A stretch of 15,692 bases of DNA from DASZZY01 sp036260395 (lineage in GTDB: Bacteria; Actinomycetota; UBA4738; CALAEC01): positions 1 through 15,692 of the forward strand of contig DASZZY010000047.1 in assembly GCA_036260395.1 (NCBI GenBank), given 5' to 3'. This document shows, piece by piece, positions 1 to 6,803 of this stretch. The notes under the pieces were generated by a model. The model did no database searches. It saw nothing but the letters and a program-made list of their open reading frames with translations, and was not told where the DNA came from. Positions within the stretch are counted from its first letter, which is position 1, and each line of letters starts with the position of its first letter. Position numbers and translations under genes: made by a program.

Positions 1-70
1 CCCCCGCCGTCCCCGGGAACGCGCGGCACGCCTTGCGACCGGGCCGGACCGGCGACCGCCGCGGGAGAGG

Positions 71-955
71 GTGAGGCCAGGGTTGTCGCAGCTCTACATC
101 CAGGGCCTGGTATCGGGGATCCTGCTGGGAGGGCTGTTCGCCCTGATGGCCCTGGGGTTCTCGCTGATGTGGAGGTTCCTCCGGGTCATCAACCTGGTCC
201 ACTTCGGGATGATCCTCCTGGCGGCGTACCTGACCTACCAGTTCGCCAGGTCGTCGAGGCTGGATCCCTGGATCGCGCTGGTGTTTACGATCCCGCTGTT
301 CGCGCTGCTCGGGGCGGCGGTCCAGTGGGTGTTCCACCGCTTCCAGGTCACGATCTTCAACTCGCTGCTGGTCGCCTTCGGCATGTTCGTGATCATCGAG
401 GGGGTCATCCGGAACGTGTGGGGCGCCGACTTCCTGCGGATCCCTGGCGACGTCAGCCCCTACGCGGTCATGTCGGTGTCCGTCCGGGGGGTCGCCCTGC
501 CGGTCGCCAGGCTGATCGCCTTCGGGGTGGCCATCCCGCTGTCGCTGGCCGCCGCGGCGTTCCTCGAACGGAGCTACATCGGGAAGGCCCTCCGGGCGGT
601 GGCCGAGGACGCCGACGTGGCCGTGGCGTTCGGCGTGAACTTCCGCCGCATCTCACTGCTGGTGGCCGCGGCCTCCGGGGTTACGGGGGCCATCGCCGGG
701 ACCCTGGTCGCTGTGAGCGGGACGCTGTTCCCCGATGCGTCCCAGGAATGGATCGGGATCGTGTTCGCGGTGGTGATCCTGGGCGGGGTCGGGAGCCCCA
801 CCGGCGCGGTGGCAGCCTCGATCCTGATCGGCGCCATCAGCGGCATCGTCTCCGTGGCCTGGGCTCCGGCGGCCGCCCCGTTGATGGCCTTCGCGGTCCT
901 GATCCTGGTGCTGCTGTGGCGACCCTACGGGCTGTTCGGGAGGATCCCGGTGTGA
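71..955 (+). CDS. livH: LivH-type permease of a branched-chain amino acid (HAAT) ABC importer
   Basis: This 294-residue, very hydrophobic protein with about eight membrane segments is one of two inner-membrane subunits of a HAAT-family importer. The N-terminal part resembles LivH (residues 16-52, with NLVHFGMILLAAY near 41-53). The cytoplasmic loop that contacts the ATPases lies near residues 172-190 (KALRAVAEDADVAVAFGVN), followed by the glycine-rich ILGGVGSPTGA at 237-247. It overlaps livM by four bases (GTGA) and heads livHMGF. The start is uncertain: GTG at 71 has a GGGAG only three bases away, while TTG at 83 sits six bases after GGTGAGG (70-76) and would remove four residues. No binding-protein gene is seen; it could lie before base 1. 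Known family members import Leu/Ile/Val, but also amides, urea or aromatic compounds, so the substrate is open. Family assignment is secure. Confidence 0.93.
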   Translation: MRPGLSQLYIQGLVSGILLGGLFALMALGFSLMWRFLRVINLVHFGMILLAAYLTYQFARSSRLDPWIALVFTIPLFALLGAAVQWVFHRFQVTIFNSLLVAFGMFVIIEGVIRNVWGADFLRIPGDVSPYAVMSVSVRGVALPVARLIAFGVAIPLSLAAAAFLERSYIGKALRAVAEDADVAVAFGVNFRRISLLVAAASGVTGAIAGTLVAVSGTLFPDASQEWIGIVFAVVILGGVGSPTGAVAASILIGAISGIVSVAWAPAAAPLMAFAVLILVLLWRPYGLFGRIPV

Positions 956-2145
956 GCAGGCGGATCCTGGGCCTGGGGGCGTTCCTCGCGCTCGGTGTGG
1001 CGCTGTGGTTCCTGCCCCTGGCCCGGGAGGCCGCGGACTTCCCGATCTTCTACCTGATCTTCCTGTACCAGATGTTCTTCTGGATCGCCCAGGCCACCAG
1101 CTGGAACATCCTGACGGGGTACTCGGGCTACTTCAGCTTCGGCCAGGCGGCGTTCTTCGGCGTGGGCGTGTACACGTCGGCCATCCTGGTAGCGCGCTAC
1201 GACATGAACTTCTTCCTCTCGGTGCCGGTGGGAGGCGTCATGTCGATGCTCCTGGCGCTGGTGATGGGCTTCGTGGCGTTCCGGCTGCGGGCTCTCCGCG
1301 GCGAGGTCTTCGCCCTGCTGACGCTGGCCGTGACGTTCGTGCTCGCGGCCCTGGCCCGGCTCAGCTCCTTCATCGACGGCGGGCAGGGGCGGGCCATCGC
1401 CATCCCTGAGTACCCGGAGTTCCTGGGGGAGTACGCCGACTTCATCTTCCGCCTGGGGCTGGCGATCGCGGTGATCGCCGTGGCCACCGCGTACGGCATC
1501 CAGAACTCGAAGTTCGGACGGGGGCTGTTCGCCATCCACGACGACGAGGACGTGGCCGAGGCGCTGGGGGCTCCGACGTTCCGGTACAAGATGATCGTCC
1601 TCGGGCTGTCCGGGCTGCTGGCCGGGGCGGCCGGAGCCATCCACTCCCTGCAGATCAGCTACGTCACGATCGAGGAGACGTTCAGCTTCTCGATCCCGCT
1701 GTTCGTGATTCTCATGAGCACGCTCGGCGGTCGCCAGCACTGGCTGGGACCGGTGATCGGGGCCGCCGTCGTGTTCACCGTCCAGGATCGGCTGGCGGGG
1801 CTGGGCTACGGGGACCTCAGCCAGATCCTCCTGGGCGCCGTGCTGATCCTGTCGATCCTGTTCATGCCGGAGGGACTGTATCTCCGGATCCGGTCGCGGC
1901 TCCGGCTGACGCTGCTGATCTTCGGGCTGGCGCTGCTCGTGCAGCTCCTGTTCGACCTCGGGGGGACGGTCCTCACCAAGCTCGTGTGGGCCATGCTGGC
2001 CGTGTTCATCGTGCTGGTCGTCCCCACCCGGTTGCTGTCCCGGGTCCCGTGGGTCCGACCGGCGCCGCCGGCCAGGGGCGGGCTGGCGCCGATCCCCGAG
2101 CCGGCGGCGGTCGTCAAGGAGAAGGAGAAGGAGATGCGGACGTGA
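952..2145 (+). CDS. livM: LivM-type permease with extra C-terminal membrane segments
   Basis: This is the second membrane subunit of the HAAT importer, 397 residues from a GTG start at 952 that overlaps the livH stop by four bases. A GGGAGG at 938-943 gives eight-base spacing. The family hallmark WNILTGYSGYFSFGQAAFFG lies at residues 51-70. The ATPase-contacting loop is FAIHDDEDVAEALGA (193-207), and STLGGRQHWLGPVIGA covers 256-271. After the usual LivM end (FMPEGLYLRIR, 304-314) the protein continues for about 85 residues. These include two more hydrophobic segments (about 319-337 and 345-359), a Pro/Ala stretch and a charged KEKEKE tail. That tail is encoded by three tandem AAGGAG hexamers, the last of which serves livG. 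The frame is open back to 169, but that part is a shadow of livH. The call is firm; the role of the extension is unknown. Confidence 0.93.
   Translation: MSRRILGLGAFLALGVALWFLPLAREAADFPIFYLIFLYQMFFWIAQATSWNILTGYSGYFSFGQAAFFGVGVYTSAILVARYDMNFFLSVPVGGVMSMLLALVMGFVAFRLRALRGEVFALLTLAVTFVLAALARLSSFIDGGQGRAIAIPEYPEFLGEYADFIFRLGLAIAVIAVATAYGIQNSKFGRGLFAIHDDEDVAEALGAPTFRYKMIVLGLSGLLAGAAGAIHSLQISYVTIEETFSFSIPLFVILMSTLGGRQHWLGPVIGAAVVFTVQDRLAGLGYGDLSQILLGAVLILSILFMPEGLYLRIRSRLRLTLLIFGLALLVQLLFDLGGTVLTKLVWAMLAVFIVLVVPTRLLSRVPWVRPAPPARGGLAPIPEPAAVVKEKEKEMRT
2116..2133 (+). promoter_or_regulatory. Triple tandem AAGGAG Shine-Dalgarno for livG
   Basis: Three perfect AAGGAG hexamers run head to tail (2116-2121, 2122-2127, 2128-2133) inside the 3' end of livM. 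The last one is eight bases from the livG GTG at 2142, an ideal distance. The same bases encode the Lys/Glu tail of LivM. The site supports GTG 2142 as the start and suggests strong translation of the ATPase subunit (inference). Confidence 0.75.
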
Positions 2146-2919
2146 GTAGCGTCTCCGATATCCGGGGCACGCCCGGAGCGGCGCACCCCGACGGACCTGT
2201 GACCGCGATCCTCGAGACCCAGGACATCCGGATGGAGTTCAGCGGGGTTCACGCCCTCGATGGGGTGACGCTGTCCATCGGCCGGGGCGAGATCGTGGGG
2301 CTGGTGGGGCCCAACGGGTCCGGGAAGTCCACGCTGATCAACGTCCTGACCGGGATGTTCGTCCCGAGTGGGGGACGGGTCCGCTTCGAGGGATCCGACA
2401 TCACCGGCGAGCCGCCGCACGCGGTGTCGGGACTCGGACTGGCCCGGACCTACCAGATCCCGCGCCCGTTCGAGAGCATGACCGTGCAGGAGAACGTGGC
2501 CTTCGCCTGCATGTTCCGCTCGAAGGGGCTGGGGCTCTCGGATGCCATGGATGCCGCCAGGACGTACCTGGAGTTCACGGGCCTGTCGCGGGTCGCCCAT
2601 TCCGTTCCCTCGCAGATCAACCTCCACCAGCGGAAGTTCCTGGAGCTGGCCCGGGCCCTGGCCACGGAGCCGAAGCTGCTGATGCTCGACGAGGTTCTCT
2701 CGGGACTGAACGCCGGCGAGATCGACGAGTCGGTGGAGATGATCAGGAAGATCCATGGCTCGGGGGTGACGCTCGTGGTGGTGGAGCACCTGATGCGTGT
2801 GGTGACCGAGCTGGCGTCCCGCATGATCGTCCTGAACTCGGGGCGGCTGCTGGCGGAAGGCCCGCCCGGAGAGGTCATGCGGGACCCGGAGGTGGTCAAG
2901 GCCTACCTGGGGAAGGAAC

Positions 2920-2927
<8 letters not shown>
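2142..2927 (+). CDS. livG: LivG-type ABC ATPase of the HAAT importer
   Basis: This 261-residue ATP-binding subunit powers the LivHM permease. Walker A is GPNGSGKST (56-64), the Q-loop glutamine is in RTYQIPRPF (102-110), Walker B is LLMLDE (179-184) and the switch histidine is in VEHLM (214-218). The signature position reads INLHQ (159-163) instead of LSGGQ or the LivG-typical LAYGQ, and the residue after the Walker B glutamate is Val instead of Pro. A similar RK-LELARAL context is known in some LivG-like ATPases, so this looks like a subfamily trait and not damage. The GTG start at 2142 overlaps livM by four bases; a GTG at 2199 would remove the less conserved first 19 residues. It overlaps livF by eight bases. 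The family call is secure; the effect of the altered signature is untested. Confidence 0.93.
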
Positions 2928-3624
<697 letters not shown>

Positions 3625-3630
3625 GCGAAG

Positions 3631-3645
3631 CGGCCCGCCGGGCCG
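3631..3645 (+). other. Intergenic hairpin between livF and the Rid gene
   Basis: A perfect six-base stem CGGCCC/GGGCCG with a three-base loop (GCC) lies between the livF stop and the AAGGAGG ribosome site at 3651-3657. No T-run follows, so it is not a classic terminator. It may mark an mRNA processing or stability site. Chance hairpins are common at this G+C content. Confidence 0.35.
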
Positions 3646-3666
3646 TCGGGAAGGAGGCCGCGCGCG

Positions 3667-4095
3667 ATGTTCGGGATCGAGGAGGTCCATACCCAGGGCA
3701 ACGACCCGAGATGGAACATGCCGTACACGCCGGCCCTCAAGGTCCACGGCGGCTCCCTGATCTTCGTGGCTGGCGTGACGGCGGCGCCCGTCTATCACTC
3801 GCATCCCCACCGGCCCGAGGAGTTCACCTCGATCCCGGGCGATGCCGGTGAGCAGGCGTCGATGGCCCTCGACCACCTGGAGGAGGTGCTCTCGGCGGCC
3901 GGCGCCAGCCTCGACGACCTCGTGCAGCTGTTCCGGTTCATCGTCGACATCGACCGGAACCAGGACGCCATCAACGCCGTGCTGGCCGCGCGGATGACCC
4001 GCCGGGCGACGTCCACGACGGTCGAGGTCACCCGGCTGGCCACCGATGCCCGGCTGGTCCTCGAGCTGACCGCCGTGGCCGCGGTTCCCGGCTAA
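3667..4095 (+). CDS. RidA/YjgF/UK114 family protein (non-archetypal)
   Basis: This 142-residue protein of the Rid family is a small trimeric-barrel type. Archetypal RidA hydrolyses reactive 2-aminoacrylate and other enamine/imine intermediates. Recognisable parts are GGSLIFVAGVTA (28-39), SMALDHLEEVLSAAGASLDDLVQLFRF (65-91) and the final VEVTRLATDARLVLELTAVA (119-138). Aligned with E. coli RidA (PARSCVEV), the catalytic arginine position is Ser (S116 in ATSTTVEV). It therefore probably belongs to a Rid subgroup without normal imine deaminase activity. A His-rich insertion, VYHSHPHRPEEF (42-53), is unusual. The ATG at 3667 follows AAGGAGG with nine-base spacing. It sits 42 bases after livF, so it is probably read with the importer and may act on the imported compound (inference). 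Confidence 0.85.
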   Translation: MFGIEEVHTQGNDPRWNMPYTPALKVHGGSLIFVAGVTAAPVYHSHPHRPEEFTSIPGDAGEQASMALDHLEEVLSAAGASLDDLVQLFRFIVDIDRNQDAINAVLAARMTRRATSTTVEVTRLATDARLVLELTAVAAVPG

Positions 4096-4103
4096 GGAAC
4101 CGC
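4081..4103. terminator. Bidirectional terminator hairpin between convergent genes
   Basis: A perfect eight-base stem, GCGGTTCC (4081-4088) and GGAACCGC (4096-4103), has a seven-base loop CGGCTAA that contains the Rid stop codon (4093-4095). The right arm exactly fills the eight-base gap before the stop codon of the converging SDR gene (4104-4106). There is no T-tract on either side, so termination strength is inferred from stem symmetry and position. Confidence 0.6.
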
Positions 4104-4808
4104 TCAGGTGATCAGCCAGCCCCCGTCGACGTTCAGGTCGATCCCGTTCACCGACGGGTGGTCGATGAGGAACACGGTCGCCGAGACCACCTCGTCCGTC
4201 GTGACCAGCCGCCCCAGTGGCGTCCGGGACCGAAGGCCTTCCAGGACCTCCGGTGGCTTGTCGGTCCAGTGGGGGCTGTCGCCCTGGACGCCGGGGTGGA
4301 TGGCGTTCACCCGGACCGGTGCGAGCTCGCGCGCCAGCGTCCGCGTCAGCCCCGAGATCCCGTCGTTCACGGTGGTGACCGTCGTGGACCCTGGGTAGGG
4401 CCGGTCCTTGGCCAGCCCACCGAACAGGACGACGCAGCCGTCCGGGTCGAGGCGCGGCGCGAGCACGTGGACCACCTCGGTGTACCCGACGAGCTTCAGC
4501 GTGATCAGGCGACGGGCCCGGGCCACGTCGTAGTCGGCCACGGTGTTGTAGTCGCGCTCGATGGCCGCCAGGACCAGGTCGTGCACCCGCTCCAGGCCGG
4601 CCAGCGCCGCTGCGATCCCTTCGGGCTCGGCGAGGTCGAATCCGAGGCCCACCGTCCGCCCGCCGATCTCCCGGGCCGCGGCCCCAGCTCGGTCGGCGTC
4701 CCGGCCGGTGACGACCACGTCACGGTCCCGGTCCGCGTAGTGCTGGGCGATCCCGCGCCCGGCGCCGGAGGTCCCTCCGACGACGACGACCGCTCCCTTC
4801 TCCGCCAT
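4104..4808 (-). CDS. SDR-fold protein lacking the Ser-Tyr-Lys triad (first of two)
   Basis: This 234-residue protein has a short-chain dehydrogenase/reductase fold. The cofactor loop GGTSGAGRG (11-19) near the N-terminus and the ends RVNAIHPG (166-173) and VNGIDLNVDGGWL (219-231) are typical. Counting from the conserved catalytic spacing (Ser, +13 Tyr, +4 Lys), the residues found are Gly131, Val144 and Asn148 in VLFGGLAKDRPYPGSTTVTT and VNDG. All three usual catalytic residues are thus missing, although the NAD(P)-binding part is intact. Atypical SDRs of this sort exist in databases, often without known function. It lies six bases downstream of the other SDR gene, with only a weak ribosome site, so translation is probably coupled. 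It may bind cofactor and act as a partner subunit or use other chemistry (inference). Confidence 0.85.
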   Translation of the reverse strand: MAEKGAVVVVGGTSGAGRGIAQHYADRDRDVVVTGRDADRAGAAAREIGGRTVGLGFDLAEPEGIAAALAGLERVHDLVLAAIERDYNTVADYDVARARRLITLKLVGYTEVVHVLAPRLDPDGCVVLFGGLAKDRPYPGSTTVTTVNDGISGLTRTLARELAPVRVNAIHPGVQGDSPHWTDKPPEVLEGLRSRTPLGRLVTTDEVVSATVFLIDHPSVNGIDLNVDGGWLIT

Positions 4809-4814
4809 GCCCGC

Positions 4815-5618
4815 TCAGCGCGCGTTGACCGACTGGCCCCCCGCGATCACCAGGCTGGCCCCGTTGACGTACCGCGCGCGGTCCGAGGCCAGGAACACGG
4901 CGACGTGCGCGACCTCCTCCGGCTCGGCCCACCGGCCGGCGAGGATGCCGAGCGAGCGGCTGTAGTCCGCCAGGAACTCGTCGACCCCCTTGGAGCTCTT
5001 CTCGGCCATCATCTGGGCCCACCCGTGGCGCCACTCCACGCCCACCAGCCCGGGGACCAGGGTGTTCACGGTGACGCCGGACTCGGCCAGGTCGGCGGCC
5101 AGGTACCGCGCGAGGTGCTCCACCGCGGCGTTGTTCAGCCCGTGCGTCATCGCCCCGTGCCACACGATGGTCCCGGCCATCCCGCCGACGATCAGGATCC
5201 GGCCGGTACCGTCGGTGGCGATGTGCGGCAGAAACGCCCGCACCGTGCGGAGCATCCCGAAGGTCTTGATGTCGACGTCGGCGATCCAGTCCTCGTCCTC
5301 CCACAGGATCTGCCGGTCCAACCGGCGCATCCGATGGCCGGCGCTGAACACGAGGATGTGTACGGTGCCGAAGCGCTCGGCCGCGGCCGCCGCCGCCGCG
5401 TCCACCGACTGGCGATCGGTGCTATCGGTCGACCGGGTCTCGACCTCCACCGCGGAGCGCTCGCGGATCTCCTTGGCGGCTTGCTCGAGGTTCTCCTGGT
5501 CGCGGGCCATCAGGAACAGATTCGTCCCTTCCTCGGCCAGCCCCACCGCGATCGCCTTGCCGATCCCGGTGGTCCCGCCGATGACCGCGGCGGTGCGACC
5601 CTTCAACCCCAGATCCAT
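4815..5618 (-). CDS. SDR-fold protein lacking the Ser-Tyr-Lys triad (second of two)
   Basis: This 267-residue SDR-fold protein has the cofactor loop GGTTGIG (14-20), a conserved FSAG (91-94) and the end RYVNGASLVIAGGQSVNAR. The catalytic positions read Gly146, His159 and Asn163 (IVGGMAGTIVWHGAMTHG, then LNNAA), in place of Ser, Tyr and Lys. The neighbour downstream shows the same Gly-X-Asn pattern, so the two probably arose from one atypical subgroup or by duplication. Histidine at the tyrosine position could in principle act in acid-base catalysis, but that is speculation. The start at 5618 is ATG preceded on the minus strand by AAGGGAGG at short spacing. The longer open frame reaching to 6350 is a shadow of the hydrolase gene. 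It lies 41 bases after the hydrolase in the same operon. Confidence 0.88.
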   Translation of the reverse strand: MDLGLKGRTAAVIGGTTGIGKAIAVGLAEEGTNLFLMARDQENLEQAAKEIRERSAVEVETRSTDSTDRQSVDAAAAAAAERFGTVHILVFSAGHRMRRLDRQILWEDEDWIADVDIKTFGMLRTVRAFLPHIATDGTGRILIVGGMAGTIVWHGAMTHGLNNAAVEHLARYLAADLAESGVTVNTLVPGLVGVEWRHGWAQMMAEKSSKGVDEFLADYSRSLGILAGRWAEPEEVAHVAVFLASDRARYVNGASLVIAGGQSVNAR

Positions 5619-5659
5619 GGAGCCTCCCTTCGTCCGACGGCCGCCGACGCCGGGGACCC

Positions 5660-6595
5660 TTACCCGTAGGGCTCCACCAGCCACTGGCGGAGCCAGTCGG
5701 CGGCCTCCCGGGCGGCGACCTCGAGATGGGACATGTTGCTGTACATGCTCATGTGGGTGCTCTGCTGCTGAACGAAGAGCCTCTTCTTCGCCGTGGCGAT
5801 CTGGCCGAAGGCCGGGATCTCCCGCTCCCACATCGTGAGGTCGTCGCCCTCGGCCACGATCATCAGCGTGGGCGTGTCCAGGATGCGCGGGAGGAACGGG
5901 CGGACGTCGTACGACCACACCAGCTCGGTCGACGCGATCGTGCTGTAGTGCTCGTGGCGTGGCGCGGTCGTCTCCTTGATCTTCATGAACACGGGCTTGG
6001 TCTCCGGGTGAGGCCAGGTGACGACCTCGGTCTTGGGGTCGCCGGAGTGGGGGATCGTCCCGTGCTTCCCCGTCAGGTAGCGGTTGCGGCGCTCCTCGTG
6101 GATGAGCGCGGTGAGCTCTCGGAACCCCACGGAGCCGTGGGCCCGCATCGAGTTGTACCAGCCCTCGATGACCGGGATCTGGGAGATGATGCACTTGACG
6201 CGCCAGTCCAGGGCTCCGACCGCCAGGACGTGCCCGCCGCTGTAGGAGATGCCCCACACCGCGATCCGGTCGGGATCGAGGATGCCCTCGTACTCGTCCA
6301 GGTAGCTGACGGCATCGACCGCGCTGCGGTAGTCGGAGATCTGCTTCCACGGGTCCAGGTGCTGCCGGGGCTCGCCGTCACTGGCCCCCAGGTGGCGATA
6401 ATCGAAGATCAGGGCGGCCACGCCCTCCTGGAGGAAGTACTGGGCGTACTCCGGCATGATCAGCTCTTTCACGTAGCACCAGCCACCGCCCATGACCACC
6501 ACCGGCCACGGTCCCTCCCCCTGGTCGGGGGTATAGAGATCGGCCCGGATCATCTCGTCGGGGTTCTCGCTCCGGAACTCGACTTCCCGTTTCAT
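5660..6595 (-). CDS. Alpha/beta-fold hydrolase
   Basis: This 311-residue cytoplasmic alpha/beta hydrolase has no signal peptide. An oxyanion-side motif VVVMGGGWCYVKE (32-44) is followed by LIFDYRHLGASDGEPRQ (62-78), seen in YcjY-, Fus2- and X-Pro-peptidase-like hydrolases. The nucleophile elbow is WGISYSGGH (114-122), with Ser117 as the likely nucleophile. The usual glycine at the fifth position is Ser119, a variant found in this group. The acid is Asp251 or Asp252 (VAEGDDLT) and the base His281 (QQSTHMSMY). It probably cleaves an ester, amide or C-C bond of a small compound; the substrate is unknown. ATG 6595 has GGAGG five bases upstream on the minus strand. It leads the three-gene minus operon with the two SDRs, so its product may be handed to them, or theirs to it. 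Confidence 0.88.
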   Translation of the reverse strand: MKREVEFRSENPDEMIRADLYTPDQGEGPWPVVVMGGGWCYVKELIMPEYAQYFLQEGVAALIFDYRHLGASDGEPRQHLDPWKQISDYRSAVDAVSYLDEYEGILDPDRIAVWGISYSGGHVLAVGALDWRVKCIISQIPVIEGWYNSMRAHGSVGFRELTALIHEERRNRYLTGKHGTIPHSGDPKTEVVTWPHPETKPVFMKIKETTAPRHEHYSTIASTELVWSYDVRPFLPRILDTPTLMIVAEGDDLTMWEREIPAFGQIATAKKRLFVQQQSTHMSMYSNMSHLEVAAREAADWLRQWLVEPYG

Positions 6596-6671
6596 GGGCC
6601 CCTCCGATCCGTCGACGCTGCCTCCCGGGGTCGTCCGCGGCACGTGTCGAGGCCGCCGGCGAGGGAGGCGG

Positions 6672-6711
6672 TGCTTAGTGATGCTTAGCGCACGGCGCCG
6701 TGGAACGTCAA
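6672..6711 (-). promoter_or_regulatory. Possible promoter of the hydrolase-SDR operon with direct repeats
   Basis: Read on the minus strand, a TTGACG (6711-6706) is followed after 17-18 bases by CTAAGCA (6688-6682), a weak -10 candidate. The 7-mer TGCTTAG (plus strand) occurs at 6672-6678 and again at 6682-6688, exactly ten bases apart, covering the -10 and likely start site. Such helical spacing fits an operator, but no regulator gene is in the window. The -10 match is poor. Confidence 0.35.
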
Positions 6712-6727
6712 GCGCACTGCGGGGCGT

Positions 6728-6762
6728 CCGACGGACGGATCGGCCCCGCCGACGGATATCCT
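6728..6762 (+). promoter_or_regulatory. Possible promoter/operator upstream of the LhgO-like gene
   Basis: The 8-mer CCGACGGA occurs at 6728-6735 and 6749-6756, with starts 21 bases apart (two helical turns). The second copy directly precedes TATCCT (6757-6762), which fits a TANNNT -10 element 42 bases before the GTG at 6804. No good -35 box is seen, which could mean activator dependence. Evidence is positional and modest. Confidence 0.33.
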
Positions 6763-6803
6763 GGCGTTCGGCTCGGCCCGCCGAGCCCGACCCCGGGAGC
6801 GAC

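Noticed and set aside
1..70. Possible upstream gene end or promoter before livH
   Set aside because: Only 70 bases are available; no clear promoter boxes, stop-codon context or terminator can be supported.
169..951. Upstream extension of LivM in the same frame
   Set aside because: It overlaps livH completely and translates to Gly/Arg/Pro-rich sequence. GTG 952 has a good ribosome site and starts just before the first membrane helix.
4158..5669. Long plus-strand open frame (503 codons) opposite the two SDR genes
   Set aside because: Its translation is low-complexity and rich in Gly, Pro, Arg, His and Val with no family motif; the opposite strand carries clear SDR genes. It is a by-product of GC-rich third positions.
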